Source of the DNA: Streptomyces beijiangensis
GTDB lineage: Bacteria; Actinomycetota; Actinomycetes; Streptomycetales; Streptomycetaceae
DNA length: 64,000 bases
Reading direction: 5' to 3'
Assembly: GCF_017315755.1 (NCBI RefSeq)
Contig: NZ_JAFLRJ010000114.1
Coordinates: 1-64,000 of the forward strand
Position numbers and translations under genes: made by a program. The notes under the pieces were generated by a model. It saw nothing but the letters and a program-made list of their open reading frames with translations. It had not been told where the DNA came from and did not search any database. Below are positions 35,548 to 43,989 of this stretch, piece by piece; within the stretch, counting starts at the first letter, position 1; each line of letters begins with the position of its first letter.

Positions 35548-37308
35548 TCACTTCTTCGCCGGCGTGATGTTGCCGACGGTGATGCCCTTCGGGTTGAGGT
35601 GTGCGATGTGGCCGCTCTCGGTGCCGGCCGAGGGGTCGATCACGCAGTCGATGAGTGCCGGGCCGCCCGAGGCCAGCGCCTCGGTGAGTGCGGCGGTGAC
35701 CTCGGCAGGCGTGGTCGCGCGGTAGCCCTTGCCGCCGAACGCCTCGATCATCAGGTCGTGGCGTGCCGCGACCATCAGGGTCGTCGGCGAGGGGTCGTTC
35801 GTCAGCGGGTTGACGTCGTCACCGCGGTAGACGCCGCCGTTGTTCATGATCACGGTGACGACGGGCAGCTTGTAGCGGCAGATCGTCTCCAGCTCCATAC
35901 CGCTGAAGCCGAAGGCGCTGTCGCCCTCCACGGCCACGACCGGCGCACCGCTCTCGACGGCGGCGGCGATCGCGTAACCCATGCCGATGCCCATGACGCC
36001 CCAGGTGCCGCTGTCGAGGCGGTGGCGCGGCACATGCATGTCGATCACATTGCGCGCGATGTCCAGCGCGTTGGCGCCCTCGTTGACGAGGTAGATCTCG
36101 GGGCGCCGGCGGATCACGTCGCGTACGGCCTTCAGCGCACCCATGAACTGCATCGGGCTCGGGTCGGCTTCGAGGCGCTTCGCCATCTTGGCCGTGTTCT
36201 GCGCCGTGCGCGCCGCCAGCTCGTCCGTCCAGGCCGCGGGGGTAGCGATCTGGCCGGGCTTCGTCCGTTCGGCGAGCGCGTCGAGCACCGACTCGATGTC
36301 ACCGACGAGCGGGGCGGCGATCGGCTGGTTGCTGTCGATCTCCCGGGGCTCGATGTCCACCTGGATGAACTTCGCTTCGGGGTTCCACTGGGGCGCTTCG
36401 CCGTGGTTGAGCAGCCAGTTCAGCCGGGCGCCGACGAGCATCACCACGTCGGCCTTCTTCAGCGCCAGCGAACGGGCGGCGGCCGCGGACTGCGGGTGGT
36501 CGTCGGGCAGCAGGCCCTTGGCCATCGACATCGGTACGTACGGAACGCCGGTGGACTCGACGAAGCTGCGGATCTTCTCGTCCGCCTGCGCGTACGCGGC
36601 ACCCTTCCCCAGCACCACCAACGGCCGCTCGGCAGCCGCAAGGAGCTCGATCGCGCGGTCCACCGCCTCCGGCGCGGGCAGTTGGCGCGGCGCCGGATCG
36701 ACGAGCCGGCTCAGGGTCCTCGCGCCCGCCTCGGCGTCCAGGATGGTGCCGAGCACCGCGGCCGGGATGTCGAGGTAGACACCGCCGGGGCGGCCGGATA
36801 TCGCGGTGCGCAGCGCGCGGGCGATGCCGCGGCCGATGTCCTCGACCCGGCCCACGCGGTACGCGGCCTTCACGAAGGGCTGTGCGGCGGCGAGTTGGTC
36901 CATCTCCTCGTAGTCGCCCTGCTTGAGGTCGACGAGGTGCCGCTCGCTGGAGCCCGAGATCTGCACCATCGGGAAGCAGTTGGTCGTCGCGTTCGCCAGG
37001 GCGACCAGGCCGTTGAGGAAGCCCGGCGCGGACACGGTCAGTGCCACGCCCGGCTTCTTGTTCAGGTATCCGGCGGCCGCGGCCGCATGCCCGGCGTTGC
37101 TCTCGTGCCGGAAGCCGATGTAGCGGATGCCCTGGGCCTGCGCGAGGCGGGCCAGGTCGGTGATCGGGATGCCGACCACGCCGTAGATGGTGTCGACGTC
37201 GTTCATCTTGAGCGCGTCGACGACCAGGTGGTACCCGTCGGTGAGCTCGGCCGGTGCGTCGCCGTTCGCCGCGGTGTCCGTCGCGGCGAGTCCAGATAGG
37301 GCTGTCAT
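35548..37308 (-). CDS. oxc: oxalyl-CoA decarboxylase
   Basis: A 586-residue ThDP-dependent enzyme converting oxalyl-CoA to formyl-CoA and CO2. The activating glutamate is E69 in FRHESNAGHAAAAAGYL. The ThDP/Mg-binding motif runs GDSAFGFSGMELETICRY through VIMNNGGVYRG. The middle domain has the CoA/ADP-binding segments of this subfamily (IDSNQPIAAPLVGD). Length fits the 568-residue Oxalobacter protein plus an N-terminal extension. ATG 37308 has AAGGAGG ten bases upstream; ATG 37335 is an alternative. First gene of the oxc-frc operon, divergent from an acyl-CoA-ligase-like gene. Confidence 0.94.
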   Translation of the reverse strand: MTALSGLAATDTAANGDAPAELTDGYHLVVDALKMNDVDTIYGVVGIPITDLARLAQAQGIRYIGFRHESNAGHAAAAAGYLNKKPGVALTVSAPGFLNGLVALANATTNCFPMVQISGSSERHLVDLKQGDYEEMDQLAAAQPFVKAAYRVGRVEDIGRGIARALRTAISGRPGGVYLDIPAAVLGTILDAEAGARTLSRLVDPAPRQLPAPEAVDRAIELLAAAERPLVVLGKGAAYAQADEKIRSFVESTGVPYVPMSMAKGLLPDDHPQSAAAARSLALKKADVVMLVGARLNWLLNHGEAPQWNPEAKFIQVDIEPREIDSNQPIAAPLVGDIESVLDALAERTKPGQIATPAAWTDELAARTAQNTAKMAKRLEADPSPMQFMGALKAVRDVIRRRPEIYLVNEGANALDIARNVIDMHVPRHRLDSGTWGVMGIGMGYAIAAAVESGAPVVAVEGDSAFGFSGMELETICRYKLPVVTVIMNNGGVYRGDDVNPLTNDPSPTTLMVAARHDLMIEAFGGKGYRATTPAEVTAALTEALASGGPALIDCVIDPSAGTESGHIAHLNPKGITVGNITPAKK

Positions 37309-37387
37309 GGTCCGAGGTCCTCCTTGGGCAGTCATGCATGCGGCTACTCCTCACACCTTCGGCAGCGGGCGCGCCCGCGTCCAAGAC

Positions 37388-37479
37388 CTATCGGCGACCA
37401 GCTGATAAACAACATCTATCGAGGGCGGTACGAGGGCTGCGGCCCGGCCCTCCGTCTCCCTTGATAGACGCCCGCTATC
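37388..37479. promoter_or_regulatory. cluster of GATAG/CTATC half-sites
   Basis: CTATC at 37388, GATA at 37404, CTATC at 37416, GATAG at 37463 and CTATC at 37475 crowd into the divergent oxc/ligase promoter region. GATAG-N7-CTATC (37463-37479) and GATA-N9-TATC (37404-37420) are inverted pairs with LysR-like spacing. The LysR regulator encoded at 39180 is the obvious candidate. Confidence 0.5.
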
Positions 37480-37573
37480 GGCTGTTCGCCAGCGCGTATT
37501 GGACGCGCACCCCGCCCCGGCGCAGGCTCCTGGAGACAGCTTCAACAGACCTGGTGCGCAGGGGGTGGTGGCC

Positions 37574-39175
37574 ATGGCCGTACCGACGACCACGGCAGCC
37601 GTACGGGACGCGGACGGATTCCGCGCCCCGGCGCTCACGGGTCTCGCCGATCTTCTCGACCATCAGGTGCGCACCCGGCCCCGCGCGCGGGCCCTGGTCG
37701 TCGGAGGTGACCGGGTGGAGCTGTCCTACCGCGCTCTCCGGTCCCTGGCCGACGACGTGGCGGGCGCGCTCGCCACGACGGGGCTGCGCCAGGGGGACGC
37801 GGTCGCCCTCCTCTCCGCCAACACGGCCGAGTTCGTCGTCGGGCTTCTGGGCGCGGCGCGTGCCGGTCTGGTGGTCGCGCCGATCGATCCGGCGCTCCCC
37901 CGCTCGCAGTTGACGGCCCGCCTCGACGCGCTGGGGGCGCGGGCGGTCATCACAGGACCGACCGTCTCCGACGCGCAGCCGACAGGCACCCCGGCCTGGC
38001 CTCTGCACGTGGACATCTCCCGTGCGGGAACGGCGACCGCCACGCTCGGCACCGGTGCGCTGCCGGTACGCCGAATCCGTGGTGCCGCAGCGGAGTTGTC
38101 GGCCCAGGACGCCCTGGTCCTGTTCACCGCGGGAACCACCGACCGGGCCAAGATGGTCCCGCTGACGCACGGCAATGTGGCCGCGTCCGTGCGGGGCATC
38201 TGCGCCACCTACGAGCTGGGGCCCGGCGATGCCACGGTCGCGGTGATGCCGTTCTTCCACGGCCACGGGCTGCTCGCCGCGCTCCTGTCGTCCCTGGCCA
38301 GCGGTGGATGCGTACTGCTGCCGGAGCGGGGGCGGTTCTCGGCGGGTACGTTCTGGGACGACGTACGGGCGGTGGCCGCCACGTGGTTCACGGCGGTCCC
38401 GACGATCCACGAGATCCTCCTGGACCGCTCGGCACGCGACTACCCGGGCCCGCGGGCCGCCCCCCTGAAGTTCGTCCGCAGCTGCAGCGCCCCGCTCAAC
38501 CCGGCCACACAGCGGGCGCTGGAACGCACCTTCGGGGCGCCGCTGCTGTCCGCGTACGGCATCACGGAGGCCACGCACCAGGTGACCAGCGAGCCGCTGC
38601 CGCAGCACGGCTTCCTCAAGCACGGCACGGTGGGCCGCTCGACCGGGGCGAAGCTCCGCGTCGTGGACCGCGAGGGGCGCTCGTGCCCGTCAGGCACGGA
38701 GGGCGAGGTCTGGGTGTACGGCCCCACCGTGACCCGCGGCTATCTCACCGGACCGGCCGAGACGGCGCGGAGCTTCAGCGACGGCTGGTTCCGCACCGGC
38801 GACCTGGGCTCACTGGACGAGGACGGCTATCTGTTCCTCACCGGGCGCATCAAGAACCTCATCAACCGCGGCGGCGAGAAGATCTCGCCCGAGCACGTGG
38901 AGGACATCCTCGCCGGTTGCCCGGGGGTCGTCGAGGCGGCCGTGTTCGCGCTGCCCGATCCCGTGTACGGGCAGCGGGTCGGTGCCGCCGTGGTCGTACG
39001 CGAGGGCGAGGGCATCGGGGCCGACCAGATCCTGCGCTACTGCCGCCACCGGCTGTCCGCCTTCGAAGTCCCCGACCGCCTCGACCTCGTCCCGGCGCTC
39101 CCGCACACGGCAAAGGGCGGCCTGGACCGGAAGGCGCTGGAGGCCACGTACTCATCGCGTACGCGCACCGACTGA
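37574..39175 (+). CDS. oxalate-CoA ligase-like AMP-forming acyl-CoA synthetase
   Basis: A 533-residue ANL-superfamily protein, best read as an oxalate-CoA ligase by neighbourhood. Core motifs: P-loop-like FTAGTTDRAKMVPLTHGN, YGITEATHQ, FRTGDLGSLDEDGYLFLTGRIKNLINRGGEKI. Two departures stand out. The A3 loop reads TAGTTDRAK rather than TSGTTGxPK. At the A10 end the sequence is AKGGLDRK, so the catalytic lysine expected after TxxG is a glycine (G516) with a lysine at 514. Activity should not be assumed. ATG 37574 has AGGGGG upstream. It is divergent from oxc and ends four bases before the convergent LysR gene. Confidence 0.82.
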   Translation: MAVPTTTAAVRDADGFRAPALTGLADLLDHQVRTRPRARALVVGGDRVELSYRALRSLADDVAGALATTGLRQGDAVALLSANTAEFVVGLLGAARAGLVVAPIDPALPRSQLTARLDALGARAVITGPTVSDAQPTGTPAWPLHVDISRAGTATATLGTGALPVRRIRGAAAELSAQDALVLFTAGTTDRAKMVPLTHGNVAASVRGICATYELGPGDATVAVMPFFHGHGLLAALLSSLASGGCVLLPERGRFSAGTFWDDVRAVAATWFTAVPTIHEILLDRSARDYPGPRAAPLKFVRSCSAPLNPATQRALERTFGAPLLSAYGITEATHQVTSEPLPQHGFLKHGTVGRSTGAKLRVVDREGRSCPSGTEGEVWVYGPTVTRGYLTGPAETARSFSDGWFRTGDLGSLDEDGYLFLTGRIKNLINRGGEKISPEHVEDILAGCPGVVEAAVFALPDPVYGQRVGAAVVVREGEGIGADQILRYCRHRLSAFEVPDRLDLVPALPHTAKGGLDRKALEATYSSRTRTD

Positions 39176-39179
39176 CCGT

Positions 39180-40112
39180 CTAGCGGACGCGGTGCTCGGC
39201 GGCCAGCGGCTGATCGAAGAACTCGTCGAGCGACAGGCCCGTCGCCGCGTTCACGAAGGCGCGTGCGGCGACCGAGCCCGGGGTGGCCGCGTGGATCGCC
39301 ACCGACACCTGCGCCCTGGCATCCGGTTCGACGAGCCGTACGGCCCGGGTCCTGCCGATGACCGGCATCGCCCGCAGCCATGAGTGCGGCACGATGCTCG
39401 CCCACTCGCCGACGCCCACGTGCGCGTACAGGGAGGCGATCGAATCCGTCTCCACCTGCGGGGTCACCACGACCCCGTTCTTCGCGAACACGCCGTCGAT
39501 GAGCTGACGGATCCTCATATCGGGGGTCAGGAGCGCAAGCGGCAGCTGGGCCGCTTCCGCCCAGGTCATGGTGTGGGTCTGCGGCATGAGCTGGTCGCCC
39601 GACACCAGGAGCATGTACCGCTCTTCGTAGAGCGGAGTCACCACAAGCCCCTCCTGGTCGCCGGGCGCGAAGTGGGCGATGACGGCGTCGAGCTCGAACT
39701 CGCTGATCTGACGAAGCAGTTCCTTCATGGACAGCCGCGAGCGGACCTGCACCTTGGCCAGCGGGTGCGCGGAGCAGAAGGCCCCGACGGGAAGCGCCAG
39801 CGTGGTGGAGGCGGTGGGTTCCGTCCCGAGCCGCAGCGTCCCGGTGATGCCCGACTGGACGGCGGCCACCTCGGCCTTGAACGCGTCCTGCTCGGCGAGG
39901 ATCCGCTTGGCCCACACCACGAGCCGCTCGCCCTCCGGGGTGAGGCCCTCGTAGTTGTGCCCGCGGTTGATCAGCGTGACGTTGAGCTCGCGTTCGAGCT
40001 TGGCGATCGCCGCCGAGAGTGCGGGCTGCGACACGTAACAGGATTCCGCGGCCCGGGCGAAGTGCCGCTCCCTGGCCACGGCCACGAAGTACTCCAGCTG
40101 ACGAAAGAGCAC
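39180..40112 (-). CDS. LysR-family regulator, probable oxalate regulator
   Basis: A 310-residue LysR-type regulator. HTH: FRQLEYFVAVARERHFARAAESCYVSQPALSAAIAKLERELNVTLINR. The rest is a periplasmic-binding-like effector domain with GTLRLGTEPTAS and FELDAVIAHF. GTG 40112 has GGGGAGG nine bases before it; the longer frame upstream is not needed. It sits next to the oxalate-CoA-ligase-like gene. A CCTGC-N11-GCAGG site in its own upstream region and GATAG/CTATC pairs in the oxc promoter are candidate binding sites. Confidence 0.9.
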   Translation of the reverse strand: MLFRQLEYFVAVARERHFARAAESCYVSQPALSAAIAKLERELNVTLINRGHNYEGLTPEGERLVVWAKRILAEQDAFKAEVAAVQSGITGTLRLGTEPTASTTLALPVGAFCSAHPLAKVQVRSRLSMKELLRQISEFELDAVIAHFAPGDQEGLVVTPLYEERYMLLVSGDQLMPQTHTMTWAEAAQLPLALLTPDMRIRQLIDGVFAKNGVVVTPQVETDSIASLYAHVGVGEWASIVPHSWLRAMPVIGRTRAVRLVEPDARAQVSVAIHAATPGSVAARAFVNAATGLSLDEFFDQPLAAEHRVR

Positions 40113-40591
40113 GGACCACCCCTCCCCTGGGCGAGCACCGCATACCAGCAGGCCCGGTCCGCGACAGCGGCACGTCGATGATCCTACAGACCTGCACGGT
40201 GAAGGCACTGGACGAGCGGGCCGCCATGCCCGTCCCCGCTCGGTCACGAAAACCTGCACACCGAATACGCAGGGCGGTCACTTCACTCCAGAACCCTCAT
40301 CACGTAAGGCCCGGATCGAGCGCCTTTGATGGAGGAGTGTCCATTTTGCAGAATGCGGCCACACCTAATTCGCCTGCGCGTTCGCAGTGGTTGTGAAGGA
40401 CCTGATCCTGCCGCGTGAACAGACATGCACGCAGTACCAATTGAGTGCGCACATTCACTCTCACCAGCGATCTTCCGATTGGATGTGCGATGCGCCGACG
40501 TGCTTTGATCCTCCGCATCGCGGAATTCGTCATCGCGACTTCGCGGTCGTCCCCATTTTTTGCAATACCCATGCGAAGGGCAGCTCATATC
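40113..40591. other. 479-base region upstream of LysR and precursor genes
   Basis: No convincing gene lies here. A LysR-type inverted repeat CCTGC-N11-GCAGG is at 40253-40273, 141 bases before the LysR start. From about 40320 the sequence becomes less GC-rich, as expected for the promoter and leader of the peptide precursor gene, but I cannot pick a clear -35/-10 pair. The frame of the precursor is open back to ATG 40445, which would add 49 residues of unlikely composition. Confidence 0.5.
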
Positions 40592-40819
40592 ATGAACTCC
40601 ACTCCCCAGGTCGCCACCGCCGAGATCTCCGACGCCGAGCTCGACAACGTCTCGGGCGGCCTCCTCGGCGGCCTCGCCGGCAACGTCACGGGCACCGCCG
40701 ACGCCATCGCCCCGGTCTCCGGCCTCATCGCCGGCGTCACCGGCACGGTCGAGGGCATCACCGGTCTGAACACCGGTGCGGCCACCGGTCTGGCCACGGG
40801 TCTCGTCGCCGGCCTCTGA
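40592..40819 (+). CDS. double-glycine leader peptide precursor (NHLM-type export substrate)
   Basis: A 75-residue precursor. The leader (residues 1-23) ends ISDAELDNVSGG, a classic double-glycine cleavage site with hydrophobic residues at -4 and acidic helix before it. The predicted core is 52 residues rich in Gly, Ala, Thr, Leu and Val, with no Cys, Ser only once, no Lys or Arg, and two acidic residues. It contains a 17-residue quasi-repeat starting VTGT-x-(D/E)-x-I at core positions 9 and 26. AAGGG lies 11 bases before ATG 40592. The three genes after it encode a complete C39-type exporter. No modification enzyme is near, so an unmodified peptide is expected. Function is unknown: bacteriocin, signal or surface peptide. 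Confidence 0.85.
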   Translation: MNSTPQVATAEISDAELDNVSGGLLGGLAGNVTGTADAIAPVSGLIAGVTGTVEGITGLNTGAATGLATGLVAGL

Positions 40820-40834
40820 GCAAACACTTCCGTC

Positions 40835-40875
40835 AGCCCCGGAACCCGGCAGCCGGCCGGCCGTTCCGGGGCTTT
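40835..40875 (+). terminator. intercistronic hairpin after precursor gene
   Basis: AGCCCCGGAAC at 40835-40845 pairs perfectly with GTTCCGGGGCT at 40863-40873, followed by TT. Lying between the precursor and the transporter genes, it should terminate part of the transcripts and keep precursor mRNA in excess. Confidence 0.75.
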
Positions 40876-40932
40876 CGGCCGCAGAGAACCGGACAAGCAG
40901 CAAGGCAAGCAGCAAGGTAGGGGAAGTCAGCC

Positions 40933-41739
40933 GTGCAGTTCCGCCAACAGGCCCTGTCCAAGCTGCAGTCGCCCGAGGAACTCGACCTCCCCGCGCGCCT
41001 CGCCAGACCCCAGGGGTTGCTCGCCCTCGCGGTGACCGTCGTGGTCATGGCCGCCGCCTCCCTCTGGGCCATCACCGGATCGGTGTCCTCGACCCTGAAG
41101 GCCCCCGGCATCCTCACCCACGGGCAGGGCAGTTACGTCCTCCAGACCCCGGTCACCGGCCAGGTCATGGGCCTGTACGCGAAGGAAGGGCAGCGGCTGG
41201 CCGCCGACGCCCCGCTCCTCAAGGTCCGCACCGCGCAGGGCGACCGCACCGTGCGCGCCGTCGAAGCGGGCCGCGTGACCACCCTCCTCGCACAGGTCGG
41301 CTCCGTCCTCACCACAGGTTCCGACGTCGCCACCCTGGAGAAGACCGGCGCCGCCCGGGACCCGCTGCTCGCGATGCTCTTCGTCCCCGCCGATACCGCG
41401 GCCACCGTCCCCGTGGGCGCTTCCGTGGACCTCACCGTGCAGTCCGCCGCCTCCCAGAAGTACGGCTTCCTGCGCGGCACGGTACGAGCGGTGGGCCGGG
41501 CCGCCCAGACCCAGCGGCAGATCACCGCCTTCCTCGGCGACAAGGATCTGGCCGCGCAGTTCACCCGGAGCGGCCCGCCGGTGGCCGTCCTGGTGAAGCT
41601 GTCCGTGTCGCACTCCACCGTCTCGGGCTACACCTGGACCTCCGCGGCCGGCCCTCCGTACGCGCTCGACTCCATGATCCTCACCTCCGGCGCCGTGCAC
41701 CTCGCCGAGCAGCGCCCGATCGATTGGCTGCTGCCGTGA
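40933..41739 (+). CDS. NHLM-type membrane fusion (HlyD-like) secretion protein
   Basis: A 268-residue protein with one N-terminal membrane helix (GLLALAVTVVVMAAASLWAI) and a biotinyl-lipoyl-like extracellular domain (QTPVTGQVMGLYAKEGQRLAADAPLLKVRTAQG) split by a short loop and closed by RAVEAGRVTTLLAQVGSVLTTGSDVATLE. It lacks the long coiled coil of true HlyD, as expected in a Gram-positive host. It should link the C39 ABC exporter to the outside. GTG 40933 has AGGGGA upstream. Its stop overlaps the start of the next gene (GTGA). Confidence 0.88.
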   Translation: MQFRQQALSKLQSPEELDLPARLARPQGLLALAVTVVVMAAASLWAITGSVSSTLKAPGILTHGQGSYVLQTPVTGQVMGLYAKEGQRLAADAPLLKVRTAQGDRTVRAVEAGRVTTLLAQVGSVLTTGSDVATLEKTGAARDPLLAMLFVPADTAATVPVGASVDLTVQSAASQKYGFLRGTVRAVGRAAQTQRQITAFLGDKDLAAQFTRSGPPVAVLVKLSVSHSTVSGYTWTSAAGPPYALDSMILTSGAVHLAEQRPIDWLLP

Positions 41740-43988
41740 GCAAGCACTCCCCGGCCCCCGCACCGCTGCCTCCCGCCGGGCACGGACGCCGCCGCTCCCG
41801 CCCCTCGCCATCCAGAGCCGCGCCCAAACCGCGGCGCCGCCGCAGAGTGCGTACCCCCACCGTCCTGCAGATGGAGGCCGTCGAGTGCGGTGCAGCCGCG
41901 CTCGCGATGGTCCTCGCCCACCACGATCTGCACGTCCCCCTGGAGGAACTGCGTATCGCCTGCGGGGTCTCCCGCGACGGCTCGCGCGCCTCCAACCTCC
42001 TCAAGGCGGCCCGCAGTTACGGCATGAGCGCCAAGGGCATGCAGATGGACACGGCCGCCCTCGCCGAGGTGCAGGGGCCCGCGATCCTGTTCTGGGAGTT
42101 CAACCACTACGTCGTCTACGACGGCATGGGCCGGCGCTTCGGCCGACGCGGCGTCCACCTCAACGACCCGGACAAGGGCCGCCGTTTCGTGGCGACGGAG
42201 GACTTCGACACCAGCTTCACCGGCGTCGTCCTCGTACTGGAGCCCGGTGACGACTTCTCGAAGGGCGGGCGCAGGCCCGGCATCCTCAAGGCGCTGCCCG
42301 GGCGGCTGCGCGGGACCAGCGGCACCATGCTGGCCGCGCTCCTCGCGAGTCTGCTGCTGGTCGCGGTGGGCGCGTCACTGCCCGCGCTCAGCCGTACCTA
42401 CATCGACCTGTTCCTGATCGGCGACCAGACCTCGCTGCTCGGCGTCCTGTTCGCCTCGATGGGCGCGATGGTGGCCCTGACCGGGGTGCTGACCTGGCTG
42501 CAGCAGGCGAATCTGCTGCGTGGCCGCATCATCTCCTCGACACTGAGCAGCTCCCGCTTCTTCCGGCATCTGCTGCGCCTGCCCGTCCAGTTCTACGCCC
42601 AGCGCAGCCCCGCCGACCTGGTGCAGCGCCTGCAGTCCAACGACGCCGTCGCCGAGACCCTGGCCCGCGATCTGACCGCGGCGGGCGTCGACGGGATCGT
42701 GGTGCTCCTGTACGCGGCCCTGCTCTGGAGTTACGACCCGCAGCTCACGGTGGTCGGCGTGGGCATCGCCCTGCTCAATGTGGTGGCGATGCGCATCGTC
42801 GTCGCACTGCGGGCGACCCGTACACAGAAGCTGCGCGCGGACACCGCACGTCTCACCAACACCTCTTACACCGGGCTGCAGTTGATCGAGACGCTCAAGG
42901 CGACCGGCGGCGAGAGCGGCTACTTCCGGCGCTGGGCCGGGCAGCACGCGATGACGCTGGAGGAGCAGCAGCGGCTCGGGGTGCCGAGCGCCTGGCTCGG
43001 CATCGTCGCACCCACGCTCGCCACCCTCAACAGTGCGCTGATCCTGTGGATCGGCGGTCTGCGCTCGGTCGAGGGCCATCTGTCCGTGGGCCTGCTGGTC
43101 GCCTTCCAGGCCCTGGTCACGCGCTTCACCGCGCCCCTCACCCGGCTGAACGGGGTCGCGGGGCGCGTCCAGGACTTCGCCGCCGATGTGGCCCGGCTGC
43201 ACGATGTGGAGAAGTTCCCCGCCGACTCCCGGTACGCACGCCCGGACGAGGTCGCCGACACCCGGCGGCTGCGGGGCCAGGTCGAGCTGGAGGACATCAC
43301 CTTCGGCTACAGCCCCCTCGACCAGCCACTGCTCTCCGGCTTCTCCCTGACCGTGGGTCCCGGCCAGCAGGTGGCGCTGGTCGGCGGCTCGGGCAGCGGC
43401 AAGTCGACGGTTTCCCGGTTGATCTCTGGCCTCTACTCCCCCTGGGAGGGCGCGATTCGGATCGACGGCCAGCGCCTGGAGGACATTCCCCGCGGGGCTC
43501 TGGCCGCCTCGGTGTCCTTCGTCGACCAGGACGTGTTCCTCTTCGAGGGCAGTGTGCGCGACAACGTGGCGCTCTGGGACCCGTCGATCACGGACGCGGC
43601 CGTGGAGAGTGCCCTGCGCGACGCGTGCCTGTACGAGGTCGTGTCCCGGCGCCACGGCGGAATCCACTGCCGGGTCGATCAGGACGGCCAGAATTTCTCC
43701 GGCGGGCAGCGCCAACGCCTGGAGATCGCCCGGGCGTTGGTGCGCCGTCCCAGCGTGCTGGTCCTGGACGAGGTGACCAGCGCGCTGGACGCCGAGACGG
43801 AGCAGCTCATCATCGACAACCTGCGCAGGAGGGGCTGCGCCTGCGTGGTCATCGCGCACCGGCTGAGCACGGTGCGCGACAGCGACGAGATCGTGGTCCT
43901 CGACCACGGTCAGATCGTGGAGCGCGGCAGGCACGAGCACTTGCTCGCGGCCGGCGGCCCGTACGCCGAACTGGTCAGGGAGCACTGA
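41736..43988 (+). CDS. NHLP-family ABC exporter with C39 peptidase
   Basis: A 750-residue fused peptidase/ABC exporter. After a basic Pro/Arg-rich start, the C39 domain has QMEAVECGAAALAMVL (nucleophile Cys51, oxyanion Gln), FNHYVVYDG (His124) and LNDPDKG (Asp144), so it should be active and cut after the double glycine of the precursor. Six membrane helices span about residues 190-480. The nucleotide-binding domain has Walker A GGSGSGKST, signature FSGGQRQRLE and Walker B VLVLDEVTSALD. GTG 41736 overlaps the preceding stop by four bases; the frame upstream of it is not real. Confidence 0.93.
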   Translation: MSKHSPAPAPLPPAGHGRRRSRPSPSRAAPKPRRRRRVRTPTVLQMEAVECGAAALAMVLAHHDLHVPLEELRIACGVSRDGSRASNLLKAARSYGMSAKGMQMDTAALAEVQGPAILFWEFNHYVVYDGMGRRFGRRGVHLNDPDKGRRFVATEDFDTSFTGVVLVLEPGDDFSKGGRRPGILKALPGRLRGTSGTMLAALLASLLLVAVGASLPALSRTYIDLFLIGDQTSLLGVLFASMGAMVALTGVLTWLQQANLLRGRIISSTLSSSRFFRHLLRLPVQFYAQRSPADLVQRLQSNDAVAETLARDLTAAGVDGIVVLLYAALLWSYDPQLTVVGVGIALLNVVAMRIVVALRATRTQKLRADTARLTNTSYTGLQLIETLKATGGESGYFRRWAGQHAMTLEEQQRLGVPSAWLGIVAPTLATLNSALILWIGGLRSVEGHLSVGLLVAFQALVTRFTAPLTRLNGVAGRVQDFAADVARLHDVEKFPADSRYARPDEVADTRRLRGQVELEDITFGYSPLDQPLLSGFSLTVGPGQQVALVGGSGSGKSTVSRLISGLYSPWEGAIRIDGQRLEDIPRGALAASVSFVDQDVFLFEGSVRDNVALWDPSITDAAVESALRDACLYEVVSRRHGGIHCRVDQDGQNFSGGQRQRLEIARALVRRPSVLVLDEVTSALDAETEQLIIDNLRRRGCACVVIAHRLSTVRDSDEIVVLDHGQIVERGRHEHLLAAGGPYAELVREH

Positions 43989-43989
43989 G

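Noticed and set aside
34129-37299. 1056-residue plus-strand frame antisense to oxc and frc
   Set aside because: It is the mirror of two well-supported minus-strand genes; its product is Arg/Gly/Val-rich without domains, as expected from GC-biased codons.
40445-40591. Longer start for the peptide precursor
   Set aside because: It would add 49 residues with no leader character; ATG 40592 has a ribosome binding site and gives a normal 23-residue double-glycine leader.
40592-40819. Lanthipeptide or sactipeptide precursor
   Set aside because: The core has no cysteine and no modification enzyme is encoded nearby.
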